Shown in pieces: positions 18,713-28,087 of a DNA stretch of 64,000 nucleotides. Within the stretch, counting starts at the first letter, position 1, and every line of letters begins with the position of its first letter. Under the pieces are notes generated by a model that ran no database searches, was not told the origin of the DNA, and saw nothing but the letters and a program-made list of their open reading frames with translations. Source of the stretch: Pseudotamlana agarivorans. GTDB taxonomy: Bacteria; Bacteroidota; Bacteroidia; Flavobacteriales; Flavobacteriaceae. Position numbers and translations under genes: made by a program. Where the stretch lies: the NCBI RefSeq assembly GCF_001642835.1, contig NZ_LXEI01000001.1:310001-374000 (forward strand), read 5' to 3'.

Positions 18713-20601
18713 TCGTTACAGCTTTCGCAGTACGTTGCTCGTAAATAGGCGTCATCTAACAATTGAAAGGTCACACCTCCATCTTCAACAGCATTAAAGA
18801 GCTCACAAAAACGCTTGTGATTCATATTATAAGCATTGAGTAAAATAGATCGGTAATCGGTATCCTGAGTAAGTTCTTTATTAACTAAAGTCAGGTTTAA
18901 GTAATAGTAAAGTAAATCTTCGTCAACATCGATACTTTTTGCCTTATTTTCTAACAGCTTAACAGCATAATCCAAGTTCGCGTAATAGGTAAAAAACTGT
19001 GCTAAACTTAAATAGTCGTAATCAGACAAAGTAAATTCGCTATAGTGCTTATCAATAAAACCAACAGCTTTGTCTTTATTGTCGTAATCACGTTTTCTCA
19101 TATAGTCTTCAGCTTTAACAATATTATAATTAACAAGCATTCTGGAAATAAGCGCATGATCAATGCCGTAAGTTTTTAAGGCATTGATATCATTTTTAAT
19201 CTGATTATCATCAACATCTTGCCATTTATGACGCCACAATATTATTTTAATAGCCGTGATATTGTACTTAACGTGAGCATCCTGTGGTACTAATTTTTCA
19301 AGTTCTAACAAAGCATTATACACGTTTAGCGCTTGCCTTTTATCTATCATATATAAAAAGGACATGTTTTTATTAAGCAAATTAGCGTATTTCTCCTGCT
19401 GAGGAACTTCCATTTTTCTTAAAAATAATGGCGAGACCGTGCCTCCTTTAATTTTCTCAAAAATGGAATTCTGAATCGCTATAGCTTCTTCTAAATCATC
19501 GGTGGATAGTGACGCATGAAACTTTTCAAGTAAAATATCTTCAGACATGGTTTTGTACTTGTCTTTGCGCTCCAATTCCAAATCGACAACTGCCTTACGG
19601 TGACGTTCCAAAATAGGCTCCATTTTCTCACTTACACCTGCAGCAAGTTCCCTTTTAATTTGATCTTTACTTAAGGTATTTAAATTTTCATAGGGTGTCC
19701 CTTTAATATCATTAAAAAATTCCACCCAATTCTCGGAAGATGAAACTGTCGTCTCAATAGTAGGTTGTTGAAACGACTGCAATGAAGCCACAATACTATT
19801 GGCGCGTTGTTCTTGCAGTTCCAAATTACGCTCTAAACTCCCTTCAACCGAGGCATATGCCTTAATATTTATAGCCGTTATATTATAATCGGTAAGTCTT
19901 AATGAATCGTATATAGGTTTTATATCTTCTTGAGAATATTCAGCTTTGTCTTTTTCAAAAGGAATTTTAAACTTCAAGGTTTTATTCTTAAGATCATAGC
20001 CTTCATGACCTTTGGCTTGAATTTTTCTAGTTGTATAACTTAATGAATCCAAGTACATCCCCATATCGAGCAAATCCCAAGGATAAGATTCTAAATCGTA
20101 TAACAGATTATATCTACAAAGTGTTTTATTACCTAAAAACAGGATGTTATATTCTATAGGCTCTTTAATTTCCATATCGGAAACACGTCCTACATGCACA
20201 CGATAGGCTTTATCGCCATGAGGCCTCAAGGCTTTTCGTAATCGTGAGCCATAGAGTGGACGCATCAATCGGCCACGAATTTGTTTGTTTTCTATAGAAT
20301 CTATACTACAATCATACTTACTTTTTGTAACCAAATCTATGGCAATACCATCACTTTCGGTTGCAAATAATTTATTAAACCAGTCCTTATCATTCACTTC
20401 AAAGTACAGGTTATTCCCGTCTCTTTTTATGGAAAACTTAACCTCTTTGGGTTTGTTCTTAAAAGTTTCAAAACAGGATTTACATTTTTGATTTCTCTCA
20501 TTGGCACTCCTAGGAAAAATAATATCGTAATGATTTTGAACATAAACTTTCTGAAAAGAAAAAACAAGTACAAGTGCTAAAAGTAGGCGGTTCGGCTTCA
20601 T
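18709..20601 (-). CDS. Secreted protein with central OmpA-like segment and terminal CxxC pairs
   Basis: A 630-residue exported protein with a signal peptide (about 1-21, FSFQKVYVQ). I do not recognise a named family for the whole protein. About residues 245-285 read like an OmpA/MotB peptidoglycan-associated motif (AYASVEGSLERNLELQEQRANSIVASL), and the segment before it has a matching strand. The C-terminal half (about 350-620) is helical and TPR-like. A CKSC motif occurs at the start of the mature protein and a CESC motif four residues from the C-terminus. A role in envelope anchoring or organisation is plausible but unproven. A -7 box lies at 20620-20627. Confidence 0.75.
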   Translation of the reverse strand: MKPNRLLLALVLVFSFQKVYVQNHYDIIFPRSANERNQKCKSCFETFKNKPKEVKFSIKRDGNNLYFEVNDKDWFNKLFATESDGIAIDLVTKSKYDCSIDSIENKQIRGRLMRPLYGSRLRKALRPHGDKAYRVHVGRVSDMEIKEPIEYNILFLGNKTLCRYNLLYDLESYPWDLLDMGMYLDSLSYTTRKIQAKGHEGYDLKNKTLKFKIPFEKDKAEYSQEDIKPIYDSLRLTDYNITAINIKAYASVEGSLERNLELQEQRANSIVASLQSFQQPTIETTVSSSENWVEFFNDIKGTPYENLNTLSKDQIKRELAAGVSEKMEPILERHRKAVVDLELERKDKYKTMSEDILLEKFHASLSTDDLEEAIAIQNSIFEKIKGGTVSPLFLRKMEVPQQEKYANLLNKNMSFLYMIDKRQALNVYNALLELEKLVPQDAHVKYNITAIKIILWRHKWQDVDDNQIKNDINALKTYGIDHALISRMLVNYNIVKAEDYMRKRDYDNKDKAVGFIDKHYSEFTLSDYDYLSLAQFFTYYANLDYAVKLLENKAKSIDVDEDLLYYYLNLTLVNKELTQDTDYRSILLNAYNMNHKRFCELFNAVEDGGVTFQLLDDAYLRATYCESCND

Positions 20602-20619
20602 TTATAAGGCTTTAAACCC

Positions 20620-20627
20620 CAAATATA
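20620..20627 (-). promoter_or_regulatory. Bacteroidota -7 box for the 20601 gene
   Basis: The minus strand reads TATATTTG, a perfect TAnnTTTG, 18 bases from the start codon. Confidence 0.45.
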
Positions 20628-20667
20628 GGAAAACCCCTATCAGAAGAAAATTCTTGACCGAATAAAT

Positions 20668-21294
20668 TTACGCTTCGGCTTTAGAAAAGGCCTTTTTATT
20701 AAATACAATTAGCATAATAAAGCCTGTACTTATAGCCACATCGGCAATATTAAACACAGGTTCGAAGAAATTAAAACGCTTGCCGCCATACACAGGAAGC
20801 CAATGAGGCAAGTCTATTTCGATTAAAGGAAAATATAACATATCGACCACACGACCATGTAATAAGGTATCGTAGCCTCCCGTTTCTGGCAGAAACGTTG
20901 CAACCTGATTGAAACTATGGTCAAATAAAACACCGTAAAATACCGAATCGATAATATTTCCTAAAGCACCGGCAAAAATTAAAGCAATGGCCACTATTAA
21001 TATTTTGGAGCTTCGTTTTTTAGTGGCATCATATAACCAATACCCGATTCCGAAAATAGCAAACACACGAAATAAAGTCAAGGCCACTTTAGCACTTCTA
21101 TCGGAGATTAAGGATGTAAAATCGCTAATTTTGGTACCCCAAGCCATGCCGTCATTTTCAATAAAATAGATTTTAAACCATGAAAACACATCAACACTTT
21201 CATGTAAAGCAAAATGTGTTTTAATGTAGATCTTACTAATTTGATCAATAAGTAAAATAACAATGATAATAAAAATCGATTTCTTTAAAGACAT
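20668..21294 (-). CDS. lspA: Lipoprotein signal peptidase (signal peptidase II)
   Basis: Inner-membrane aspartic protease that removes signal peptides from prolipoproteins; this window alone encodes several lipoproteins it would process. It has 208 residues and four membrane helices. Catalytic Asp motifs are GALGNIIDSVFYG near residue 113 and FNIADVAISTG near 184, and HGRVVDML lies between them. An insertion between the two motifs (about 125-180) is longer than in E. coli LspA and typical of Bacteroidota. The DksA-like gene lies upstream, separated by the large hairpin at 21380-21505. Confidence 0.95.
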   Translation of the reverse strand: MSLKKSIFIIIVILLIDQISKIYIKTHFALHESVDVFSWFKIYFIENDGMAWGTKISDFTSLISDRSAKVALTLFRVFAIFGIGYWLYDATKKRSSKILIVAIALIFAGALGNIIDSVFYGVLFDHSFNQVATFLPETGGYDTLLHGRVVDMLYFPLIEIDLPHWLPVYGGKRFNFFEPVFNIADVAISTGFIMLIVFNKKAFSKAEA

Positions 21295-21379
21295 GGACAG
21301 AAATTAGAAGTCTATAAAGCTTTAAAAACTTTATACATAAATGGTGAAATTTTAAAAAAGGTAGAAGCTAAAAATAAAA

Positions 21380-21505
21380 AGGCTGTCTCAAAAGTGATGT
21401 CATTCTAGTTTGTTAGTTTGAGTGCGTCAAAACCTTTAATGTAAAAGTACATTGAGATATTTTGACAGCTTCAATATGACATATAAAATACTTTTCAGAC
21501 AGCCT
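21380..21505. repeat. 126-bp imperfect palindrome, MITE-like or terminator repeat
   Basis: The ends AGGCTGTCTcAAAAGT and ACTTTTcAGACAGCCT pair, and the inner segments pair too: ATGTCAT with ATGACAT, GTCAAAA with TTTTGAC, and AATGTA with TACATT around a short AAAG loop. The whole intergenic stretch between the DksA-like gene and lspA can fold as one long hairpin, much longer than a normal terminator. It contains no open frame. It may be a small non-autonomous element that also terminates the DksA-like transcript. Confidence 0.65.
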
Positions 21506-21525
21506 ATATAGCTATATTAAAAAAC

Positions 21526-21903
21526 TTATTGTTGCATGTTTTTTGCTTCAATGCTTAAAGTCGCATGAGGCACAAGCTCTAATCGTTTTTTATTAATTAA
21601 TTTCCCTGTAACACGGCAAATACCATAGGTTTTATTCTCGATACGAATAAGGGCGTTTTTTAAATCACGAATAAACTTTTCTTGACGAATAGCCAATTGA
21701 GAATTCGATTCTTTACTCATAACAGCACTACCTTCATCAAAAGCCTTAAAAGTAGGTGATGTATCTTCAGTACCATTGGTTGAATCGTTCATGTAGGCAC
21801 TTTTAATAAGCTCTAAATCGTATTTCGCCTTTTCAATTTTCTCTGTAATTAGCGCTTTAAACTCTGCTAAATCTGCATCCGAATATCTTACGTTATCTGC
21901 CAT
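21526..21903 (-). CDS. DksA/TraR-family transcription regulator (ileS-linked)
   Basis: A 125-residue secondary-channel RNA polymerase regulator of the DksA/TraR type. I start at 21903 (MADNVRYSDADL): a longer frame would overlap ileS and adds residues that do not look like this family. The coiled coil is about residues 8-75. The zinc-finger region reads GICRVTGKL then LVPHATLS, so only one of the usual four Cys remains; this degenerate finger is common in the Bacteroidota version. The gene begins four bases after the ileS stop codon, so the two are co-transcribed. Confidence 0.85.
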   Translation of the reverse strand: MADNVRYSDADLAEFKALITEKIEKAKYDLELIKSAYMNDSTNGTEDTSPTFKAFDEGSAVMSKESNSQLAIRQEKFIRDLKNALIRIENKTYGICRVTGKLINKKRLELVPHATLSIEAKNMQQ

Positions 21904-21907
21904 AATA

Positions 21908-24900
21908 TTAATGTTTTTCAATAAACAGTTTGGTATTGACATCATCAAAAGCAATTTCTATACCACCGTCTAAATTTTCAACTATTTCTAGTTCTTTGGT
22001 TAAAGTTTCCGACTTAATATAAGCCACATTTGCCTCTACAGCGTTTACAATTTGCTCATCTCTAAGAAGTTTAACAGCAATATTATCTGTAACTTCAAAA
22101 CCTGAATCTTTTCGTAAATTTTGAATGCGGTTAATTAACTCTCTGGCAATCCCTTCTTTACGCAAGTCTTCCGAAATAGTTACATCTAAAGCTACGGTTA
22201 AAGCACCTTCATTTGCTACCAACCACCCCTCGATATCTTGTGAGGTAATTTCAACATCTGAGCGTTCTAATGTAATATTTTTTCCATTAATATCAACTTC
22301 TAAACTGCCATTTTGTTCAATTTTGTTAATATCTTCAGCTGTAAAGTTAATTACTGCTCCAGCAATGGCTTTCATATCTTTTCCAAAGCGCGGCCCTAGC
22401 ACTTTAAAGTTTGGTTTAATCTGTTTTACTAAGATATCAGACGCATCTTCCAGAAGCTCAATCTCCTTAACATTCACTTCGTGTTTTATCAATTCTGATA
22501 CCGCTTCGATTTCTTCTTTTTGCTGAAGAGAATTTACAGGAATCATAATTTTTTGAAGCGGCTGACGTACTTTAATTTTTTCCTTAGCTCTTAAAGACAA
22601 GACTAAAGAAGATATGATTTGCGCATTTTCCATTTTACGCTCCAAGCTTTTATCGACAAAAGCGCTATCAAATACAGGGAAATCTGCTAAATGCACACTT
22701 TCAAATTGTTCTTTATTAGACACCGAATTTAAATCCAAATACAGTCTATCCATAAAGAACGGTGCAATAGGCGCACCTAATTTAGCTATGGTTTCCATAC
22801 AGGTATAAAGCGTTTGATAAGCCGAAATTTTATCCTGCTCATAATCGCCTTTCCAGAATCGCCTTCTACTTAAACGCACATACCAGTTACTCAAATAATC
22901 TTGAGTGAAATCTGAAATCGCTCTAGCAGCTCTTGTTGGCTCGTAATCGGCATAAAAAGCATCCACTTTCTGGATTAAGGTATGTAATTCTGAAAGTATC
23001 CAACGGTCTAATTCTGGACGTTCTGCTAATGGAATATCAGCTTCAGCATAACTAAACTTATCCAGATTCGTATATAAACTGAAGAAAGAATAGGTATTAT
23101 AAAGTGTTCCGAAGAATTTACGTTTCACCTCTTCTACACCTTCAATATCAAATTTTAAGTTATCCCATGGGTTTGCATTTGCAATCATATACCAACGGGT
23201 GGCGTCGGCACCGTAATTACTTAAAGTTTCAAAAGGATCGACAGCATTCCCTAAACGCTTAGACATTTTTTGTCCGTTTTTATCGAGCACCAATCCGTTA
23301 GACACCACATTTTTATAGGCTACAGAATCGAATACCATAGTAGCAATAGCGTGAAGTGTGTAAAACCATCCACGTGTTTGATCGACACCTTCAGCAATAA
23401 AATCGGCTGGGTACGATTTTTTATCGTCTATTAAATCTTTATTTTCAAATGGATAATGCCATTGTGCATAAGGCATAGATCCAGAATCGAACCACACATC
23501 AATTAAATCGCTTTCGCGGAACATTTTCTGACCTGTAGGCGATACTAACACAATGTTATCGACAATATTTTTATGAAGATCGAGTTTCGCGTAATTTTCT
23601 TCTGAATTGTTTCCTACTTCAAAATCTTCGAAAATATCCTTTTCTAAAACTCCTGCTGAAACAGCCTTGGCCATTTCACTTTTTAATTCTTCAACAGAAC
23701 CTATACAAAGTTCTTCCTTGCCATCTTCAGATCTCCAAATTGGCAACGGAATACCCCAGTAACGCGAGCGTGATAAATTCCAATCGTTCGCATTGGCAAG
23801 CCAGTTTCCAAAACGACCAGTTCCTGTAGCTTTTGGTTTCCAGTTAATGGTGTCGTTATGCGCTACCATTTTGTCTTTTACATCGGTAACTTTAATAAAC
23901 CAAGAATCTAACGGGTAGTATAAAATTGGTTTATCGGTACGCCAACAGTTTGGATAACTGTGTTTATATTTTTCAACCTTAAAGGCTTTATTTTCTTCTT
24001 TTAATTTGATCGCAATTTCAACATCCACCGAACGCTCTGGCGCTTCGCCGTCGTTGTAATATTCGTTTTTCACGTATTTACCAGCAAACTCACCCATTTC
24101 TGGTCTAAATTTACCTTGTAAATCTACAAGAGGCACTAAATTGCCATTCTCATCTTTCACCAACATAGGCGGTACTTCTGGGGTCGCTTGTTTTGCAACC
24201 AAGGCATCGTCGGCACCAAATGTAGGCGCAGTATGTACGATTCCTGTACCGTCTTCGGTAGTAACAAAATCACCAGCAATGACGCGAAATGCATTTTCTG
24301 GATTATCATTTGGAAGCGCATACTTTAAAAGTTGCTCGTATTTTATTCCTACTAAATCCTTCCCGATACATTCGCTAATAATTCTATATGGAATTTTTTT
24401 ATCGCCTTGTTTATAAGCAGAAATTTCAGAAGCCTCTTCAACTAATTTGAATTTCCCAGAAAACTGATAACTTACTAATTTTTTAGCCAATACCACTTTA
24501 ACAGGCTCAAAGGTATATTGGTTAAAAGTTTCAACCAATACATATTCTATTTTCGGACCAACGGTTAATGCCGTGTTACTTGGTAGCGTCCATGGTGTTG
24601 TCGTCCATGCCAAAAAGTGAATATCACCTTGATTTTGGAAGAATTCCGGAAGACTTTCAGCTACAGCTTTAAACTGGGCTACGATAGTCGTATCGGTAAC
24701 ATCTTGATACGTTCCTGGCTGATTTAGCTCATGAGAACTTAAACCTGTTCCTGCTTTTGGAGAATACGGCTGAATCGTATAGCCTTTGTAAAGCAAACTT
24801 TTGTTGTAAATCTGTTTTAGTAACCACCAAACAGACTCCATATATTTTGGTTCATAGGTAATGTACGGATCGTCCATATCTACCCAATAGCCCATTTTTT

Positions 24901-25312
24901 CAGTTAAGTCATTCCAAACATCGGTATAACGCATCACGGCTTTTCTACAAGCGGCGTTATAATCTTCAACAGAAATGCTTTTACCAATATCTTCTTTAGT
25001 AATACCTAATTCTTTCTCCACGCCCAACTCAATAGGCAAACCATGGGTATCCCAACCAGCTTTACGCTTTACTTGAAAACCTTTCATGGTTTTATAACGT
25101 GGAAAAATATCTTTAATCGCACGCGCTAAAACGTGGTGCACCCCGGGAAGCCCGTTTGCAGATGGTGGCCCTTCGAAAAACACGTAGGGTTCTTTACCTT
25201 CTCTAGTGGTTACACTTTTCTCAAAAATGTTGTTCTCTTGCCAATATTGTAAAATGTCACTTGCTACATTTGGCAAGCTAAGACCTTTATATTCAGGAAA
25301 TTTAGCGTTCAT
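21908..25312 (-). CDS. ileS: Isoleucyl-tRNA synthetase, type 2
   Basis: Class I aminoacyl-tRNA synthetase charging tRNA-Ile, 1134 residues. The HIGH-equivalent motif is PPSANGLPGVHHVLAR near residue 49; KMSKR is near 675 in GQKMSKRLGNAVDP. The editing CP1 domain lies between (TTPWTLPSNTAL near 245, TGIVHTAPTFGADD near 361). The HIGH-motif context (GLPGVHH) and length fit the eukaryote-like IleRS2 branch, many members of which tolerate mupirocin. No C-terminal zinc finger CxxC pair is seen. It is followed immediately by the DksA-like gene. Confidence 0.97.
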   Translation of the reverse strand: MNAKFPEYKGLSLPNVASDILQYWQENNIFEKSVTTREGKEPYVFFEGPPSANGLPGVHHVLARAIKDIFPRYKTMKGFQVKRKAGWDTHGLPIELGVEKELGITKEDIGKSISVEDYNAACRKAVMRYTDVWNDLTEKMGYWVDMDDPYITYEPKYMESVWWLLKQIYNKSLLYKGYTIQPYSPKAGTGLSSHELNQPGTYQDVTDTTIVAQFKAVAESLPEFFQNQGDIHFLAWTTTPWTLPSNTALTVGPKIEYVLVETFNQYTFEPVKVVLAKKLVSYQFSGKFKLVEEASEISAYKQGDKKIPYRIISECIGKDLVGIKYEQLLKYALPNDNPENAFRVIAGDFVTTEDGTGIVHTAPTFGADDALVAKQATPEVPPMLVKDENGNLVPLVDLQGKFRPEMGEFAGKYVKNEYYNDGEAPERSVDVEIAIKLKEENKAFKVEKYKHSYPNCWRTDKPILYYPLDSWFIKVTDVKDKMVAHNDTINWKPKATGTGRFGNWLANANDWNLSRSRYWGIPLPIWRSEDGKEELCIGSVEELKSEMAKAVSAGVLEKDIFEDFEVGNNSEENYAKLDLHKNIVDNIVLVSPTGQKMFRESDLIDVWFDSGSMPYAQWHYPFENKDLIDDKKSYPADFIAEGVDQTRGWFYTLHAIATMVFDSVAYKNVVSNGLVLDKNGQKMSKRLGNAVDPFETLSNYGADATRWYMIANANPWDNLKFDIEGVEEVKRKFFGTLYNTYSFFSLYTNLDKFSYAEADIPLAERPELDRWILSELHTLIQKVDAFYADYEPTRAARAISDFTQDYLSNWYVRLSRRRFWKGDYEQDKISAYQTLYTCMETIAKLGAPIAPFFMDRLYLDLNSVSNKEQFESVHLADFPVFDSAFVDKSLERKMENAQIISSLVLSLRAKEKIKVRQPLQKIMIPVNSLQQKEEIEAVSELIKHEVNVKEIELLEDASDILVKQIKPNFKVLGPRFGKDMKAIAGAVINFTAEDINKIEQNGSLEVDINGKNITLERSDVEITSQDIEGWLVANEGALTVALDVTISEDLRKEGIARELINRIQNLRKDSGFEVTDNIAVKLLRDEQIVNAVEANVAYIKSETLTKELEIVENLDGGIEIAFDDVNTKLFIEKH

Positions 25313-25458
25313 TTACTTGTATTTCTAATAAGTCCGCGAATTTAAGGAATTATACTTGAATTTACTGGGTTTTAGAAGAAAAATACAAGGGTTTAACAGT
25401 ATGCAAAGTCCGCCTTTTACAAACCGATTTCTGTTATGCTAAAAAGATTGTGAACTGA

Positions 25459-26817
25459 TTAAACTAGAAAATCCACTAAATCTTCCATTTTGGAAATAAG
25501 CTGAATTTTTATTGCGGTATTTTGAAGCGAAATCTTGTTGTATTTAGAAACAAAAATGGTAGCAAAACCTAATTTTTCAGCTTCTAAAATACGTTGTTCC
25601 ACACGCTGAACGGGTCGTATTTCACCTGAAAGACCAACCTCGGCGGCAAAACAGTAATCTTTAGGAATAGACACATCTTCATTGGAAGACAAAATAGAAG
25701 CTACAACGGCCAAATCGATAGCTGGATCATCAACAGTAATACCGCCAGTAATATTCAAAAAGACATCTTTTGCACCCAAACGAAAGCCAGCACGCTTCTC
25801 TAAAACAGCCAAAAGCATATTTAACCGCTTGGCATTAAACCCAGTTGCTGAACGCTGAGGTGTACCATAAACCGCGGTACTTACCAAAGCCTGAACCTCA
25901 ATCATTAAAGGACGCATACCTTCTAAAGTTGCTGCAATAGCATTACCTGATAACTCTTCGTCTTTTTTAGATATTAATATTTCTGAAGGATTGGACACCT
26001 CGCGAAGTCCAGAACCTTGCATTTCATAAATGCCTAATTCGTTTGTAGAACCAAAACGGTTTTTATGGGCTCTTAAAATTCGGAATACATGGTTGCGATC
26101 GCCTTCAAATTGCAAAACAGTATCAACCATATGCTCCAAAATTTTTGGACCAGCGATATTTCCATCTTTAGTGATATGTCCGATAAGCAATACAGGCGTT
26201 GCCGTTTCTTTAGCAAATTTTATAAGTTCGGTAGTACATTCTTTTATCTGAGAAATGCTCCCTGAAGAAGATTCAATATAATCGCTATGAAGGGTCTGAA
26301 TGGAATCTATGATCACAATATCAGGCTCCAAAGCTTCTATTTGCTTAAAAATATTTTGAGTTTTTGTTTCTGTTAAAATGTAACAATTGCTGTTATTGGG
26401 ATTAACACGTTCGGCACGCATTTTAATTTGTTTCTGACTTTCTTCTCCAGAAACGTAAAGCGTTTTGTAAGGCAAGCCCAAAGAAACCTGAAGCAACAAG
26501 GTACTTTTTCCAATACCCGGCTCTCCTCCTAAAAGCGTTAAAGATCCAGGCACAATACCACCTCCCAAAACGCGGTTTAATTCCCCATCAAAAGTGTTTA
26601 ATCGTGGCTCTTTCGAGGTATCAATTTCACTCACTAATAATGGCACAGCCGCTCGTTTTGATACCGTTGTTGGTGTTTTCCAATCGCTTTTTTCAGGTTT
26701 TTGCACCAATTCTTCTACAATGGTATTCCACTCTTTACAAGCAGTACATTGCCCTTGCCATTTTGCAAATTGTGTTCCGCAATTCTGGCAAAAAAATGTG
26801 GTTTTAACCTTGGCCAT
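25459..26817 (-). CDS. radA: DNA repair protein RadA
   Basis: RecA-like ATPase that processes recombination intermediates and drives branch migration. It has 452 residues. The N-terminal zinc finger FFCQNCGTQF...CTACKEW is intact, Walker A is GGEPGIGKSTLL near residue 92, the RadA-specific KNRFGSTNE motif is near 251, and the Lon-like C-terminal domain runs about 285-450 with DDPAIDLAVVASILSS. It lies 32 bases after the esterase gene in the same direction. Confidence 0.97.
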   Translation of the reverse strand: MAKVKTTFFCQNCGTQFAKWQGQCTACKEWNTIVEELVQKPEKSDWKTPTTVSKRAAVPLLVSEIDTSKEPRLNTFDGELNRVLGGGIVPGSLTLLGGEPGIGKSTLLLQVSLGLPYKTLYVSGEESQKQIKMRAERVNPNNSNCYILTETKTQNIFKQIEALEPDIVIIDSIQTLHSDYIESSSGSISQIKECTTELIKFAKETATPVLLIGHITKDGNIAGPKILEHMVDTVLQFEGDRNHVFRILRAHKNRFGSTNELGIYEMQGSGLREVSNPSEILISKKDEELSGNAIAATLEGMRPLMIEVQALVSTAVYGTPQRSATGFNAKRLNMLLAVLEKRAGFRLGAKDVFLNITGGITVDDPAIDLAVVASILSSNEDVSIPKDYCFAAEVGLSGEIRPVQRVEQRILEAEKLGFATIFVSKYNKISLQNTAIKIQLISKMEDLVDFLV

Positions 26818-26849
26818 AAAATCTTTTTATTTTAACAGAAACAATGCGA

Positions 26850-27998
26850 TTAGTTATATCCAAAATCCGCTTTAATAAGGTCGGCTCTATCCATCACTTC
26901 ATCTTTAGTAATTCCTGCTATTTCATCTAAAGTATAAGCCGACTGATAGGTTCTCATAGCACGTTTAGTTTCACCTGTTTCCTCATAAAAACGTCCAATA
27001 TAATAACCTCCCAATAAAGTTTCAGGATAAGACTTCCTAGCCATTTTACCTAATTCTTCATAATACTCGTAAGCCTCTTTCTTTTCGATGGCAGCAGCAA
27101 TAGCTTTAAAATCATTAATCAAAATAGGTTTTTCAATACCTAAAACCGAACTAATTTCTTGATATTTTTCTTGAAGATATACTACAGGTGAAGTTTCCAA
27201 TTCAAGAATAACTTCTTTATATTCTTTTTTAGAAATAGGCTGATAGATTTTAAACATTTTTTCTAAAGCTACAGGAATGGCATTGGTCGGAACCGAATAA
27301 TGCGAAACCTCTTTAAAGTTATTAAAGTTATACTCTAACTGCTCATTTTCAATACCAGAAATATCTGAATTTAAAGCATCTGTCATCGACTTAATGGTTT
27401 CCGTATCGTAATCTGTATTTGCTAAATAATAAAAGGTTTTAGATGGTACTTTTCGTAAAGCTTCTGGCAAATAATCCAACATATTTGGCGCCAAATCTGG
27501 ACTTATCGCTACATAAGATTGAAATAACGGTTGCGGTTTTAATAGGTAGTAATTAATGAAATTTGCAGATTCACTATGCCCTATTATAGCCTTAAAACTG
27601 CCGGTTTTAAATGATTTTTCAATAAACGGAATCAATTCCAAGCCAATAAACTCAAAAAATGCAGCTCCAGAATCAATAGGCAATGAATTTTGCTCTGAAT
27701 ACATACAATCGTCATAACGCTTATTTAATTGATTCACACCCACCACAACGGCTGGTGGCATATCTTCCCAATACGTAAAATAAGCAACGTTTCCTGCAAC
27801 GGCTTCAAACATGTAATCGGCATCTAAAACAATAATTAAAGGATAGTTACCTTGATCTTTATTATAACCTTGAGGCAGTTGAATTTTCAGCTGACGATCT
27901 TCTCCCAATTTTGAAGAAGTGATGGTTTGATATTTAACCTGTGCCCCCACATAACTCACTGACACGGCAAACAATAAAACAAAAAGTAGGTTTTTCAT
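26850..27998 (-). CDS. Exported alpha/beta-hydrolase (esterase D-like)
   Basis: A 382-residue secreted esterase-family protein with a signal peptide about 1-19 (LLFAVSVSYVGAQ). The alpha/beta-hydrolase fold is recognised by YPLIIVLDADYMF near residue 52 and the nucleophile elbow GHSESAN near 143. The acid and His are likely in the 190-240 region (NTDYDTE, SHYSVP). The last about 110 residues form a TPR-like helical tail, with YYIGRFYEETGETKRAMRTYQSAY matching one repeat. The substrate is unknown. It probably belongs to the panC-panD-flippase-esterase-radA transcription unit. Confidence 0.85.
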   Translation of the reverse strand: MKNLLFVLLFAVSVSYVGAQVKYQTITSSKLGEDRQLKIQLPQGYNKDQGNYPLIIVLDADYMFEAVAGNVAYFTYWEDMPPAVVVGVNQLNKRYDDCMYSEQNSLPIDSGAAFFEFIGLELIPFIEKSFKTGSFKAIIGHSESANFINYYLLKPQPLFQSYVAISPDLAPNMLDYLPEALRKVPSKTFYYLANTDYDTETIKSMTDALNSDISGIENEQLEYNFNNFKEVSHYSVPTNAIPVALEKMFKIYQPISKKEYKEVILELETSPVVYLQEKYQEISSVLGIEKPILINDFKAIAAAIEKKEAYEYYEELGKMARKSYPETLLGGYYIGRFYEETGETKRAMRTYQSAYTLDEIAGITKDEVMDRADLIKADFGYN

Positions 27999-28087
27999 AT
28001 TAAATAATTAGATTTTGGTTCGGTAGGCCAAGGTAATAAATAAACCGAGAGTTTAAAAGCAAAGTTTTAGGAAGTACAAACTTCGTA

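Noticed and set aside
21904-21954. Longer N-terminus for the DksA-like protein
   Set aside because: It would overlap the ileS end, and the extra residues do not fit the family; the ATG at 21903 follows the ileS stop directly.
22125-22526. Plus-strand open frame of 133 codons inside ileS
   Set aside because: Antisense shadow of a clear synthetase gene; low-complexity Ser-rich translation, no motif or promoter.
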